Shown here piece after piece: positions 1-10,092 of a DNA stretch of 64,000 nt. The stretch's first letter is position 1; each line of letters starts with the position of its first letter. Origin of the DNA: Alistipes sp. (lineage in GTDB: Bacteria; Bacteroidota; Bacteroidia; Bacteroidales; Rikenellaceae); NCBI GenBank assembly GCA_017408825.1, contig JAFQTX010000035.1:1-64000 (forward strand), written 5' to 3'. A program made the position numbers and the translations under genes. The notes beneath the pieces are model-generated. The model worked only from the letters and a program-made list of their open reading frames with translations. It was not told the origin of the DNA and did not search any database.

Positions 1-181
1 ATTTTATTTCGAGATTATTTGAGAGCTAATTTCGTGTAAATTTTCATTTGGGGTATGCAGGTAATAGTGGACTATTTCCAATTATCACAAATGAAAAGTT
101 GCCGAAAAGAGCCTCAAAGAAGCCGAAACTATCTTTTGTAGTAACGAACAAACTCTTTCAATAAAATTCAAAACAGCTTCT
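1..181. repeat. Dispersed hairpin element, copy 1 (cut by window edge)
   Basis: Positions 124-181 match 24141-24198 with only three differences in 58 bases, and positions 1-14 match the left part of that second copy. The left terminal arm lies outside the window. Between the two shared parts is about 110 bp not present in the second copy, which itself holds a 10-bp inverted repeat (TTTTCATTTG at 41-50, CAAATGAAAA at 88-97). There is no coding potential. It lies just beyond the 3' end of the minus-strand starch operon, so it could act in 3'-end formation or be a small non-autonomous mobile element. Confidence 0.7.
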
Positions 182-220
182 GAGTACGCCACCCCTACCA
201 GCAGCGTACCCCACGTTATT

Positions 221-1609
221 TTACTTTGCAAGAAGCATAAAGCCCCACGCTGGAAGCTCCACTACATCACCTGCCTCGAGTCTCTTCTCCTCGCCACAAG
301 CGCAAGTGTACTCACCAGCAATAGCCTTAGTTACAGTAACCTTAACAGGCTCTGCCGAGAAGTTAAACACGCAGAGAACAGTGTTATCCTCCTTTACTCG
401 TGTAAATGCCAATACACGCTCCGATACGCCCTCAACAAACTCTACTGGAGCGACATTAGCACCAGCTGCCAAAGCCTTATTAGCGTGACGGAACGAGCAT
501 AGTGTGCGGTAGAACTCACGATACTCCTTGCCATACTCCAAATCAACAAGCTCCCTTACAGGGTCCTTCTCGAAGAACTGCAAACGGCGGTTGAGAGCGA
601 TCTCCTGGCCAGTGTAGATGAGTGGCTGCGACTTAGGCATAACGAACGTGAGAGCTGCGAAGGCCATATGTGCATCGCCCATACGCTCAAACTCGGTACC
701 TGCCCACGAGTTCTCATCGTGGTTCGAGGTGAACATAAGACGCATAGCGGGTGCTGGATACTTAACATCGTCACGTGTCATATACTCCTTAAGGTCCTTA
801 ACACCCTTAGCATCAGTGCGAATAGTACCATCGCCAGCTACGTTCTTAGTCTCGCTGCCACCCTTAGCCATAGCGTTGAAGATGTGGTGGAGCTCCCAAG
901 CGTATGTAGCCTCGAAGCCACACTCGTGCAACCACGCATCCTCGCCCTCGGCCAACAGATATACATCGGGGTTGATCTTACGAACCTCCTCCCAAGCTCC
1001 CTTCCAGAAGTCGGCAGGCACGTTCATAGCAACGTCGCAACGGTAACCATCAACACCGAGCTTAATCCAGAACTTCAAGGCATCGAGCATCGCAGCACGC
1101 ATCTTCTGGTTTTTGTAGTTGAGCTTTGCGATATCTGTCCAGTCGTACTCTACAATAGGAAGGCCTGTCTTCTCGTCGATAACATACCAATCCTTCTTAC
1201 CCTGCTTCCACCACTTAGCATCACGTGATGTGTGGTTAGCCACCCAGTCGATAATAACCTTAAGGCCGAGGTCGTGAGCCGTAGCCAAGAAGTGCTTGAA
1301 GTCCTTCATTGTACCAAACTCAGGGTTGATAGCCTTATAGTCGATAATCGAGTAGTATGAGCCGAGCGTACCCTTACGGCCATCAACGCCAATAGGGCTA
1401 ATAGGCATAAGCCATACGATGTCTACACCCATAGCCTTAAGCTCGGGGAGATACTTCTCGGCAGCTGCAAATGTACCCTCCTCGGTAGCCTGACGGATAT
1501 TGAGCTCGTAGACTACTGAGTTAAACTTATCAAACGATTGAGCGGTCTGAGCCGAAGCGCCACCCATCAAGGTTGCAACCAAAGCAACCAAAGCGATTAA
1601 TCTCTTCAT
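221..1609 (-). CDS. Secreted GH13 alpha-amylase family glycosidase
   Basis: A 462-residue protein with a cleavable signal peptide (about residues 1-20, ending ASA-Q) and a complete GH13 (beta/alpha)8 catalytic domain. The four conserved regions are visible: DWVANH (about 119-124), GYRCDVA with the nucleophile Asp, LLAEGED with the acid/base Glu, and TSNHDEN near 295. A short beta domain closes the C-terminus. The family hydrolyses alpha-1,4-glucans. With no lipobox, the protein is expected in the periplasm, where it would cut maltooligosaccharides imported by the SusCD pair encoded upstream. It is the last gene of the minus-strand operon and starts 18 bp after the preceding GH13 gene stops. 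Exact specificity (amylase, maltogenic enzyme or alpha-glucosidase) cannot be read from the sequence. Confidence 0.9.
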   Translation of the reverse strand: MKRLIALVALVATLMGGASAQTAQSFDKFNSVVYELNIRQATEEGTFAAAEKYLPELKAMGVDIVWLMPISPIGVDGRKGTLGSYYSIIDYKAINPEFGTMKDFKHFLATAHDLGLKVIIDWVANHTSRDAKWWKQGKKDWYVIDEKTGLPIVEYDWTDIAKLNYKNQKMRAAMLDALKFWIKLGVDGYRCDVAMNVPADFWKGAWEEVRKINPDVYLLAEGEDAWLHECGFEATYAWELHHIFNAMAKGGSETKNVAGDGTIRTDAKGVKDLKEYMTRDDVKYPAPAMRLMFTSNHDENSWAGTEFERMGDAHMAFAALTFVMPKSQPLIYTGQEIALNRRLQFFEKDPVRELVDLEYGKEYREFYRTLCSFRHANKALAAGANVAPVEFVEGVSERVLAFTRVKEDNTVLCVFNFSAEPVKVTVTKAIAGEYTCACGEEKRLEAGDVVELPAWGFMLLAK

Positions 1610-1627
1610 AATATTTAATGTGTTAAA

Positions 1628-3748
1628 TTACTTGCTTACAATCATATAGCCATATGCAGGGATATTGAGCGATATCTTACCATCGACCATCTTAGCCTCG
1701 GCACCCTCAGCGCCAACGGCTACACGAGCAGCCTCAGCCTTGATGAACTCGGGGAGTACGACCTCACTCTGGCGAGCCTCGCCACGGACGTTGAATGCCA
1801 CAACAACCCACTCACCCATATAGTGACGCACGAATACCCAAACCTCATCATCGACATATAGCGTGCGAATATCGCCATACATAAGCGGCATAGACGAGCG
1901 ACGATACTTGAACAGAGCCTTGGTAGCTTCAACCTCCTTGGTCTGGTAGTCGTTGTAGCCATCAAAGGTCATCATATCACGGTTATCGGGGTCGTTAGCA
2001 CCAGGAACACCGAACTCATCACCCTGATATACGCAAGGCACACCTGGCACTGTCGAGATTATAGCCTTAAGCAGCTTAAGGCGTGCGTAGCCCTTATCGT
2101 TATCACCTACGCCAACCTCACGATGCCAACCCTCAGCCTTATCATCTGGACACCACAACGACATATCGCCACCGGCCAACGATAGGAAGCGAGGTTTGTC
2201 GTGGTTACCTGTGATGTTACCCATAGTGTGGTGCGAGCCATAGGCAGCCTCCGACTGCTCTACCGTAGAGGCGATATCACGCATCGAGCGACTCTCATCG
2301 ACGATAACGTCACGTGATGTGTGGTAGAGGTTGAAGTCGAACTGAGCGTCGATCATACCCGTCTTTACGTATGAGCCGATAAGCTCCACATCGCCATAGG
2401 TCTCGCCAATCTGCCAAAGCTGACGATCGGGCATCGACGACTTCATCTTATGTGTGAGCATACGCCAGTAGTTCAGCGGAATATGCTTACAAGCATCGTG
2501 GCGGTAGCCATCGAAATCAAAGTTACGCACCCAGTAGAGCGCTGTGTCGGTCATAGGGTCACACACCTCCTCACGACGAGTGTCGAGCGTAGGGATGTGC
2601 TCATCAAACCACGTAGTTAGACGTGTATCGCCATCCCACAAGCCGATATTCTTGCGGCCATCGGGCAACTCAAGCTCGGTAGTCCAATCGGGATGCTCCT
2701 TAAGCACTGGCGAGTTGATATGAAGGTGGTTGGCAACATAGTCGAGGATAACGTTCATCTGGCTATCGTGAGCCTTGTCGAGCATTGTGCGAAGCTCCTC
2801 GTCGGTACCAAAGCGGTAGTCCACCTTGGTGTTGTAGATAGGCCAGTAGCCGTGATAACCCGAGAACTTGGTATCGGGATTGCGGTTCTGTCCCCAAGCG
2901 TCATCAGGATTCTGGGTGATAGGCGAGATCCATATTGTGGTAATGCCGAGGTCGGTGAAGAAGCCATCCTCAATCTTTGCAGTGATACCTGCGATGTCGC
3001 CACCCTGGTAGTCTACCTTATCGAGCACCTCGGGAGAGTTAATCTTCCAGTCGTTGGCCGTGTTACCGTTGTTGAAACGGTCGATCATCAACGAGTAGAG
3101 AATCTGCGAGTGGAAATCCTTGCGACGTATGAGCTTAGCATCGGTGACCACCTCGCCACGCTCCAAAGGGAGCAGGATGTCGTTAAAGCGGCCCTCGGCA
3201 GATGTTGCATATAGACGAATTGCCGTACGCTCGAAGTTCTTAGCCTCAGCAGGGATTGTCACACTGATGCTTCTGCCCTCGGTCTTAACATCGTCGATTA
3301 CGTTGTTCTGCCACAAGGCAACAACCTCCTTAACGGGCTTGGTAGCCTCCACAGCGATAGTGGTGCGGTCGGCCGATACCGACGACATATAGCTCTCCGT
3401 GTCACGCTTGCCGCCGAGCACCACGATCGAGAGCTTCTCGTCGCCGTGCCATACCTCGATGGTCGTAGCGATAACATCGGCCTCGGTCTCGATATCAAAC
3501 TCCGACCAGTTATCTGCCCTCTTGTTCAGCTTTAGACGCTCATCGTCGCAGGTGATGTTGTTAGCACCATCCCACTGAGGATAGTAGTCCGTAAGAAAGT
3601 GTGCGGTAGTACCCTGCTTAATGGTCATAGGGATTACCGTAGCATTGTCGCCGAGCTTGAGTTGAGGCTCTGCGCACTGCACAAATAGCATCGACACGAG
3701 CGAGAGGATCGCTGCCGACACGATAAACGAAAGTGATTTAATCCTCAT
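1628..3748 (-). CDS. GH13 lipoprotein, neopullulanase/SusG-like amylase
   Basis: I place the start at 3748, giving 706 residues. The reading frame stays open upstream, but those 42 residues look non-coding and the internal Met begins a clean lipoprotein signal (lipobox LFVQC). After an N-terminal beta-sandwich of about 220 residues comes a GH13 barrel with all four signature regions: DYVANH (~335), GYRHDACKH with the nucleophile Asp (~415), IGETYG with the acid/base Glu (~447) and GNHDKPR (~516). The N-terminal domain and the DACKH motif favour a neopullulanase/cyclomaltodextrinase type. A lipidated amylase next to susCD is expected at the outer membrane, facing out like SusG or facing the periplasm. 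It may thus start starch breakdown for the secreted GH13 encoded just downstream. Confidence 0.88.
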   Translation of the reverse strand: MRIKSLSFIVSAAILSLVSMLFVQCAEPQLKLGDNATVIPMTIKQGTTAHFLTDYYPQWDGANNITCDDERLKLNKRADNWSEFDIETEADVIATTIEVWHGDEKLSIVVLGGKRDTESYMSSVSADRTTIAVEATKPVKEVVALWQNNVIDDVKTEGRSISVTIPAEAKNFERTAIRLYATSAEGRFNDILLPLERGEVVTDAKLIRRKDFHSQILYSLMIDRFNNGNTANDWKINSPEVLDKVDYQGGDIAGITAKIEDGFFTDLGITTIWISPITQNPDDAWGQNRNPDTKFSGYHGYWPIYNTKVDYRFGTDEELRTMLDKAHDSQMNVILDYVANHLHINSPVLKEHPDWTTELELPDGRKNIGLWDGDTRLTTWFDEHIPTLDTRREEVCDPMTDTALYWVRNFDFDGYRHDACKHIPLNYWRMLTHKMKSSMPDRQLWQIGETYGDVELIGSYVKTGMIDAQFDFNLYHTSRDVIVDESRSMRDIASTVEQSEAAYGSHHTMGNITGNHDKPRFLSLAGGDMSLWCPDDKAEGWHREVGVGDNDKGYARLKLLKAIISTVPGVPCVYQGDEFGVPGANDPDNRDMMTFDGYNDYQTKEVEATKALFKYRRSSMPLMYGDIRTLYVDDEVWVFVRHYMGEWVVVAFNVRGEARQSEVVLPEFIKAEAARVAVGAEGAEAKMVDGKISLNIPAYGYMIVSK

Positions 3749-3896
3749 ATTAGTTTGTGTATTAGTTAATCCAAGTTGGGCAAATAGCAACACAACCGTT
3801 GCTGCTGTTTTATAGGGGTCGGGCAGCCGATCAAGGCCACCCGACCAAGGGTAATATCGTGTGCGCGCACGCACACGATATTATTTGAAGGTATGA

Positions 3897-4700
3897 TTAC
3901 TTCTTAGTGATCTTGAAAGTCTCATTCTCACCATCGATAGTAAATGCTACCTCGTACTCACCAGCCTCAGCAACCACGATGTTAGAACCATTGTAAGTAG
4001 CAGGGAACTCAGTACCATTAACTGGAGCAGTAGCCATCTCCTCGGTAGCAGCGAAACCGTAGCTGTGATCCCAGCCACCATCTGCACGTACCTTGAACTC
4101 AGCATTAGCATCAACAGTGATAGTAGCAGTAGCTGTGTTGCCGCTGATAGTCATAGCAACATCTGCACCCCAGCTGTTGAATGAGCCAATAACACCCCAA
4201 GTGTGGTCGCCCAAAACCATAACTGGCTCCTCAACTGGCTTCTCCTCTGGTATCTCTACCTCAGCACCGTTAATAGATGCCAACCACTTGCCATCAGCCT
4301 CGTTCTTTGATACGAGCTTAACGAAAACGCCATCAGCAGAGTTAGGAGTAATCTTAAGGTCTACAGTCTGCTCAGTACCATTGTTAGCAATGAAACCGAT
4401 CTCCTGGCCATCAACCTTAGCTGGAGCAGTCCATACGTAGTAAGTAACACCGTCGATTACCTCAGTAGTCTCAAGTGCGAGACCTGGCCATGTAGCACTC
4501 TCACCACCAGTGTAGTTCTCACCACCATCGGTCCAAGCCCAAGCGTTGCAGTTCTCCCAGCCAGTAGCTGTAACATCAACATAGACCTTTGAATCCTCCT
4601 GTGTGAAGTCACCAGGACCTACAGGTCTTTTACCGTTGTCGTCAGACTCGCAAGCTGCCAATGTAGCTACGGCAGCCAAAGCAAAAAATAGCTTTTTCAT
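3897..4700 (-). CDS. Starch-binding outer-membrane lipoprotein (SusF/SusE-like)
   Basis: A 267-residue lipoprotein (signal plus lipobox LAAC at about residue 18). Two carbohydrate-binding modules can be seen. The first (about 40-150) has the WAWTDGGENY and TWPG pattern of CBM26-like starch-binding modules. The second (about 160-267) resembles the C-terminal SusE/SusF starch-binding fold (WGVIGSFNSWG followed by a Trp/Tyr-rich strand). Its role would be to hold starch at the cell surface for the SusCD porter. It lies between the small SusE-type gene and the GH13 lipoprotein on the same strand. It is shorter than Bacteroides SusF, which has three binding modules. Recognition rests on motifs and context. 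Confidence 0.8.
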   Translation of the reverse strand: MKKLFFALAAVATLAACESDDNGKRPVGPGDFTQEDSKVYVDVTATGWENCNAWAWTDGGENYTGGESATWPGLALETTEVIDGVTYYVWTAPAKVDGQEIGFIANNGTEQTVDLKITPNSADGVFVKLVSKNEADGKWLASINGAEVEIPEEKPVEEPVMVLGDHTWGVIGSFNSWGADVAMTISGNTATATITVDANAEFKVRADGGWDHSYGFAATEEMATAPVNGTEFPATYNGSNIVVAEAGEYEVAFTIDGENETFKITKK

Positions 4701-4764
4701 AATTGTTTAATTTTTAATTAGTTAATAAATGGGTTTATAAAAGTTATCTAAGTCTTTTGCACAA

Positions 4765-5241
4765 TTAATTTGCATACTTAAGCTTGAAGGTAGCATAATC
4801 AGAGTACAAAACAGTACCTGTTGAGCCCACCTTAGAGCTCAGACGTAGCTTAACATCTGTTGCTGTGTCGGCTGCGATACCAAGACCACCTTCGTTTACG
4901 CCCTTAGAGGCGAGGCTCTTAATTGCGCTATATACTATCTCATAAGAGGTGACATTCTTATCCAAGCCTGTAACGATTGCCACCTCGGCATCATTGCACG
5001 ATAGAAGAATATCTGTAGTGAAGAGGATAGACTCGCCAAAATCAGCAGCATCCCACTCAACAACGAACTTCGACGATGTAGTATCAGAGGTAATATCCAC
5101 CTCCGAGACTGCAAGGCTGTGGAGCACAGGGGCTACAACCTTATCCTCGGGCAAGGTCTGAATCTTCTCCAAATCCGACTCACACGCCGACATAAAACCG
5201 GCAGCCGCAACAAGGAGCATAAAATATTTCATTAATTTCAT
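4765..5241 (-). CDS. Minimal SusE-domain lipoprotein
   Basis: A 158-residue lipoprotein with lipobox FMSAC near residue 20. The rest is one beta-sandwich resembling the SusE N-terminal domain (PF14292 type): a VVAPVLHSLAVSEVDIT strand, then FVVEWDAADFGES and a closing YSDYATFKLKYAN. No carbohydrate-binding module follows, whereas classical SusE has two or more. The stop is clean and no second frame continues the domain, so this looks like a genuinely short version and not a frameshift. It sits directly after susD. It may be structural, with glucan binding supplied by the next lipoprotein. Confidence 0.75.
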   Translation of the reverse strand: MKLMKYFMLLVAAAGFMSACESDLEKIQTLPEDKVVAPVLHSLAVSEVDITSDTTSSKFVVEWDAADFGESILFTTDILLSCNDAEVAIVTGLDKNVTSYEIVYSAIKSLASKGVNEGGLGIAADTATDVKLRLSSKVGSTGTVLYSDYATFKLKYAN

Positions 5242-5271
5242 AATCGTAAAGTTTTATTTAGTTAGCACTAA

Positions 5272-6951
5272 CTACTCCTCAGTCTCCTGACCGTAGCCCT
5301 CAGGGTTGTACAAGTCGGGGTTAGCCTCAATCTGCGATGCAGGGATAGCAAACAACTCCTTATACTCAGGGAATGACTGACCTGAAGCACTCTCACCACC
5401 CTTATAAGGCCATAGATACTCATCACCAGAGTAGAGACCGTAGCGGATAAGGTCGGTACGACGGCACGACTCCCAAAGAAGCTCACGTGCACGCTCTGCT
5501 ACGAACATATCACGAGCTGCATTGTCCCATGATGCAGGTAGGCTAAGAGCAGGAACACCTGTACGTACTGCCAACTCATCCATCTTGCTCTGTGCAGTAG
5601 CACCCTGACCAAGACGTACACATGCCTCGGCATAGGTCAAGTAGATCTCACCCAAGCGGATTACTGGATAGTCGATATTTGAGAATGTCTTAACCTGCTT
5701 AGTGAATTTATCCCAAGTGGTATCGTGTGGAACATCGCTAAACTTGTGGCAGCTCCAGCCATACTCAAAATTATAGATCTCATTCTTGGTAGGTATATCA
5801 CCATTACCCTTGTGGCCCTTGATGAAGAACATCTTACCACGGTTATCATCGCAAGTATACTCACCAGTCTCGAAGTCTACGTCGCGAACATTGAAATACT
5901 TTGTAACATAGTGGCCTGAGATGCGGATACCGCCCCAACCATCCTTGTTACCGTTTAACATACCGCAATTAGTGATATCATTAGATGAGATAGCGGCGCA
6001 GGTAAGGAAGGTGGTACCACCATAAGACTGCTGCTTCAAAGTATCGAATGGAACAGCCATAATAAACTCACCCTTAGCATCTGGATTCTCGCCGTTATCG
6101 CCACGGAACAACTCAGCATAGTCGTCAGCGAGCTTATAACCGAGCGCAAAGATACGCTCACAAGTCTGCTTACACTTCTCCCACTCAGGCTCACCCTTAT
6201 AGGTCTCAGCATTGAGGTAGAGACGGCTCAAAAGGCCAAGAGCTGCACCCTTATCTACACGTGGGTAGTTAGACTGTGCTGCAGGAAGAGCTGAGTCGTC
6301 TGATGCGAGCTCCTCCAACTCAGCAACGATGTAGTCGTAGATCTCTGCTCGTGGAGCCTGTGCAGGTGCCTCAGTACCCACAGCATCCTTCTCCGTTGTA
6401 AATGGCACATCACCAAAGACATCAATAGCCATCCAGTAGTACCAAGCACGGATAACACGTGCCTCAGCACGGAACTCCTTAACACGTGCCTTAACGTCGG
6501 CAGGAACATCACGAGAAGCAAGCTTGTCGTCGGTAGTCTGACGCAAGAACTCGTTACAGTATGAAATTGCCTGGATAGAACGGAAGAATATACCAAACAC
6601 AGCATCGTTCTCCTCGTCTGTCCATGTGTTAGTATTCATAGCACGGCACCATGCATCGTCACCCCAAGCGATCTTACAAGCATCGGTAGTAATCTCCTGG
6701 CATGCGAAGAAGGCACGAAGAACCTGGCTTGCGCCCTCGTCCTTTACGGTAACGTATGCTACGCTGTGCGAACTCATTGTATTGTAGAGCTTTGCAAGAC
6801 CCTTAAGGTATGACTCCTCGGTGTTGTCATAGACTGTCTCAGCAACCTTATCCTGCTCGTTAATAGGATACGATTCGAGGTCATTAACACACGCAGTGAG
6901 TGTAAGCAGCGCTCCAACAACAGCGACAATAATATATTTTGTTGTTTTCAT
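5272..6951 (-). CDS. susD: SusD/RagB family nutrient-binding outer-membrane lipoprotein
   Basis: A 559-residue protein with a lipoprotein signal (LLTLTAC, Cys near 21) followed by the SusD/RagB fold. The helical, TPR-like N-terminal half runs to about residue 330. The C-terminal RagB/SusD region contains YPVIRLGEIYLTYAEA (~430), the most conserved stretch of the family, and ends with the usual ELFAIPASQIEANP segment. SusD forms the surface lid over the SusC porter and binds the glycan. The gene starts 19 bp after susC stops and is followed by the SusE-type gene, the standard Sus order. The starch substrate is inferred from the GH13 and CBM neighbours. Confidence 0.95.
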   Translation of the reverse strand: MKTTKYIIVAVVGALLTLTACVNDLESYPINEQDKVAETVYDNTEESYLKGLAKLYNTMSSHSVAYVTVKDEGASQVLRAFFACQEITTDACKIAWGDDAWCRAMNTNTWTDEENDAVFGIFFRSIQAISYCNEFLRQTTDDKLASRDVPADVKARVKEFRAEARVIRAWYYWMAIDVFGDVPFTTEKDAVGTEAPAQAPRAEIYDYIVAELEELASDDSALPAAQSNYPRVDKGAALGLLSRLYLNAETYKGEPEWEKCKQTCERIFALGYKLADDYAELFRGDNGENPDAKGEFIMAVPFDTLKQQSYGGTTFLTCAAISSNDITNCGMLNGNKDGWGGIRISGHYVTKYFNVRDVDFETGEYTCDDNRGKMFFIKGHKGNGDIPTKNEIYNFEYGWSCHKFSDVPHDTTWDKFTKQVKTFSNIDYPVIRLGEIYLTYAEACVRLGQGATAQSKMDELAVRTGVPALSLPASWDNAARDMFVAERARELLWESCRRTDLIRYGLYSGDEYLWPYKGGESASGQSFPEYKELFAIPASQIEANPDLYNPEGYGQETEE

Positions 6952-6970
6952 TGTTATTGCGTTTTAGTTA

Positions 6971-9900
6971 TTAGAAATTAAGATTAAGGCGCAAAGAGTA
7001 TGTGCGTGGACGTGGCCAAATAGTACCATCGATACCAAGATCGCTGCTAACCTCTGGGTCAAGACCGCTATACTTCGTGATAACAAAGACATTCTGAACA
7101 CCTACTGCTATACGCATCTTAAGACCTGTGTTACCAAGCTTATCGAATGTGTAACCGAGGTTGATATCATCCAAACGGAAGAATGATGCATCCTCCAAGA
7201 AGAGGTCTGATGCCCACTGCTCCTGTGAGTTTGCACCTGTCCAACCTGTAGCATTCTTACCTGTGAGCTTAAGGTAGTTGCCAATAGTACCAGAGTTAAT
7301 GTTGATATTCGATGTAGAGTTGGTAGACCAAATATCGTTGAATGCATAGTTACCAATAGAACCGTGACCATTGAAGCCGAAGTCCCAATTTCTATAGTTG
7401 AGCTTGAGGTTTAGACCGAAGAAGAAGTCTGGAAGTGGGCTCTTACCTGTGTTATAACGGTCGTCCTGACCAAGGATGCCATCACCATTCTTATCCCACA
7501 AAGCATTCTGGATAGGCTTGCCGTTAGAGTCGTAAACCTGACGGAATGTGTAGAATGTGTAAGGCTTGCAACCCTCCTTATGCATAACCATACCAGCACC
7601 ACCAGTACCACGTGATGGACCACCCATATATATTGCATAGTCCGAGCTACCGGTGTTGTTATCCAACTGTACAAACTCTGTATCCTGGAATGTACCGTTG
7701 AAACCGAAGCGCAAGCTCCAATCCTGAGTACGAACAGGGTTGAAATCCAATGAGAACTCAACACCCTGGTTACGCATAGTACCGATGTTGGTCATAATGG
7801 TATCACCGAAGTTAGCACCAAGAGGTGTGATAACGCTGTTCAACAGATCCTTAGTGTCGCGGCGGTAAACATCGATGCTACCGTTAATCATACCATCCAA
7901 GAAGCCAAAATCAACACCGATGTTATAGGTAACGGTTGTCTCCCACTTGATGTTAGGATCGTAGGCCTTAGGAGTGTAGTAATAGTAGTAACCATTGCTA
8001 CCCATATATGCCATATTATAATTATCGGTAGACTCGCTATAACCAGCAAGATACATATAGTTGCCAATCTCCTGCTGACCAGTCTCACCGTAGCTCAAAC
8101 GGAGCTTCAAGGCTGACACTGCATCAACATCCTCTAAGAATGACTCGTTCTTAGCATTCCAAGCGAAAGCTGCTGATGGGAAGTAACCCCAACGATTATC
8201 CTTTGCGAACTTAGATGAACCATCGGCACGGAGTGAGAAGGTGAAGAGGTAGCGTGAGTCGAACGAGTAATTTACACGTCCGAAGAATGATACAATAAAG
8301 CTCTCCTCTGCTCTAAACGTTGTATCGTGCTGAGGGATAGCCTCACCAGTCTTATTGAAGTAACCGTATGAGTTGCCGCCACCATAAACGTGCTGCCATG
8401 AGTAACCGAGAGTTGCATCAAGAGTGTGCTTACCCCATGTCTCATTGAAGTTACCGATGAACTCCAAAAGGTTGTTGTAGTTCTTACCGAAGCCCTCTGA
8501 GTAGCGACCCCAACCGATAGCCTCTGAGTCATTCCAAGCATCACGTGAGCCTGGCATGGTCATATTCTTCGAGTTAGACTTAACATAGTCGGTACCGAGG
8601 TTAAGGTTGAATCGCAATGCCTCAAAACCATGAACCTTATAGTCGATCTGAGCATTACCCAAGAAACGGTATGCGTTCTTCGTATTCTCGTTGTCGTAGA
8701 GAGTAGAGAGTGGGTTGTTGGGCGACTGTGATGTAGGGATGAAGAGACCTGAACCAGTCCACGAACCATACTGGAAGTAACCATTGGTTTTGAGGTAGTC
8801 AATCTCGCCATTCTTATCATAGTTGTATGCAGGCATTGTTGGATTGAAGAAGGCTGCCTCGCTCACAGCACCACTCGATGCGTTGCGCTCGTGGCTGTAA
8901 ACACCCTTACCCGATACAGATACGGTGAGGTGGTTGTCCAAGAACTTAGGAGCAAGGTTAAAGTCCAATGTCACACGGTCATACTTAGCTGTGTGCAAAG
9001 TACCCTGCTGACCAGTATAACCAAGCGATACACGGTAGGGAAGCTCTACGACACCCTTCTCATCGCGATAGTTGCCATAGAGGCTGGCATTATGGTCGTG
9101 AGAGAGCGCTGTGCGGAAGATAAGACTCTGCCAATCGGTATTATGCTCACCAAGATGTTGTGATAGCTCATCGCCATAGACATCCTTGATGTAACCACGG
9201 AACTCGTCTGCCGACATCACTGGAAGAGTAGCTGAGTTCTGCTGCACGCTGAACGAACCATTGTACGACACATTAATCTTGTTACCCTTACCCTTCTTTG
9301 TGGTGATGATGATGACACCATTAGAGGCACGTGAACCGTAGATAGCTGCCGCAGATGCATCCTTCAACACAGAGAACGACTCGATATCGTTAGGATTAAC
9401 CAGTGACAATGGGTTTGTCATACCGCCACCCATATCTGATGCGATGGGCACACCGTCGATAACAACCAATGGGTTCTGATTGGCATTGAGCGACGAAATA
9501 CCACGGATACGCATCTTTGGAGCTGAGTTAGGACCACCGTCACCAGGGATAACCTGCAAACCAGGAACCTTACCCTGCATCATATCCTGTGTAGATACGA
9601 CTGCACCACGGTTAAGATCATCTGCCTTAACAGCAACAACTGAACCTGTAAGGTCATCCTTCTTAGCAACACCATAACCGATAACAACAACGTCGTCGAT
9701 CATCTCAGAGTCCTCCTCCAAAACAACGTTGCTAAGTAGGTTAGATGAAGCTACGAGCGACTGAGTCTTGTAACCAATAAAGCTGATTACAACTACTGAC
9801 TCAGAGCTGCTAACACGCAGTACATACTGACCGTTAACATCGGTGGTAACACCGTTTGTCGTGCCCTGCTCAATAACAGATGCTCCGATAACCGGCGTTC

Positions 9901-10015
9901 CGGTAGTATCAACTACCACACCTTTAACCTCGTATTTGCTTTGGGCAAACACTTGGGCGGGAATTGCCATTGCGAGAATGGCCAGACCCAAACACATAGT
10001 TAAGAATTTTCTCAT
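6971..10015 (-). CDS. susC: SusC family TonB-dependent outer-membrane transporter
   Basis: A 1014-residue protein with a signal peptide (cleavage after VFAQ, about residue 25), a carboxypeptidase-regulatory-like domain (about 28-110), a plug domain (about 120-235, with the SusC-typical ISSLNANQNPLVVIDGVPI and AAAIYGSRASNGVI segments) and a large C-terminal beta-barrel ending in an aromatic-rich final strand. It imports oligosaccharides through the outer membrane using TonB energy, in complex with SusD. There is no N-terminal STN domain, so anti-sigma signalling is not expected. It lies 77 bp downstream of the MFS gene, and this gap holds the short palindrome ATCGATTTTTTCGAT (10069-10083). A separate promoter there is possible but I could not recognise one. 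Confidence 0.96.
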   Translation of the reverse strand: MRKFLTMCLGLAILAMAIPAQVFAQSKYEVKGVVVDTTGTPVIGASVIEQGTTNGVTTDVNGQYVLRVSSSESVVVISFIGYKTQSLVASSNLLSNVVLEEDSEMIDDVVVIGYGVAKKDDLTGSVVAVKADDLNRGAVVSTQDMMQGKVPGLQVIPGDGGPNSAPKMRIRGISSLNANQNPLVVIDGVPIASDMGGGMTNPLSLVNPNDIESFSVLKDASAAAIYGSRASNGVIIITTKKGKGNKINVSYNGSFSVQQNSATLPVMSADEFRGYIKDVYGDELSQHLGEHNTDWQSLIFRTALSHDHNASLYGNYRDEKGVVELPYRVSLGYTGQQGTLHTAKYDRVTLDFNLAPKFLDNHLTVSVSGKGVYSHERNASSGAVSEAAFFNPTMPAYNYDKNGEIDYLKTNGYFQYGSWTGSGLFIPTSQSPNNPLSTLYDNENTKNAYRFLGNAQIDYKVHGFEALRFNLNLGTDYVKSNSKNMTMPGSRDAWNDSEAIGWGRYSEGFGKNYNNLLEFIGNFNETWGKHTLDATLGYSWQHVYGGGNSYGYFNKTGEAIPQHDTTFRAEESFIVSFFGRVNYSFDSRYLFTFSLRADGSSKFAKDNRWGYFPSAAFAWNAKNESFLEDVDAVSALKLRLSYGETGQQEIGNYMYLAGYSESTDNYNMAYMGSNGYYYYYTPKAYDPNIKWETTVTYNIGVDFGFLDGMINGSIDVYRRDTKDLLNSVITPLGANFGDTIMTNIGTMRNQGVEFSLDFNPVRTQDWSLRFGFNGTFQDTEFVQLDNNTGSSDYAIYMGGPSRGTGGAGMVMHKEGCKPYTFYTFRQVYDSNGKPIQNALWDKNGDGILGQDDRYNTGKSPLPDFFFGLNLKLNYRNWDFGFNGHGSIGNYAFNDIWSTNSTSNININSGTIGNYLKLTGKNATGWTGANSQEQWASDLFLEDASFFRLDDINLGYTFDKLGNTGLKMRIAVGVQNVFVITKYSGLDPEVSSDLGIDGTIWPRPRTYSLRLNLNF

Positions 10016-10092
10016 AGTGTTTTAGTGTTAGTTAATAATTGTTAGTAAAATTTGTTTGTATATTGTATATCGATTTTTTCGATTCTATGACC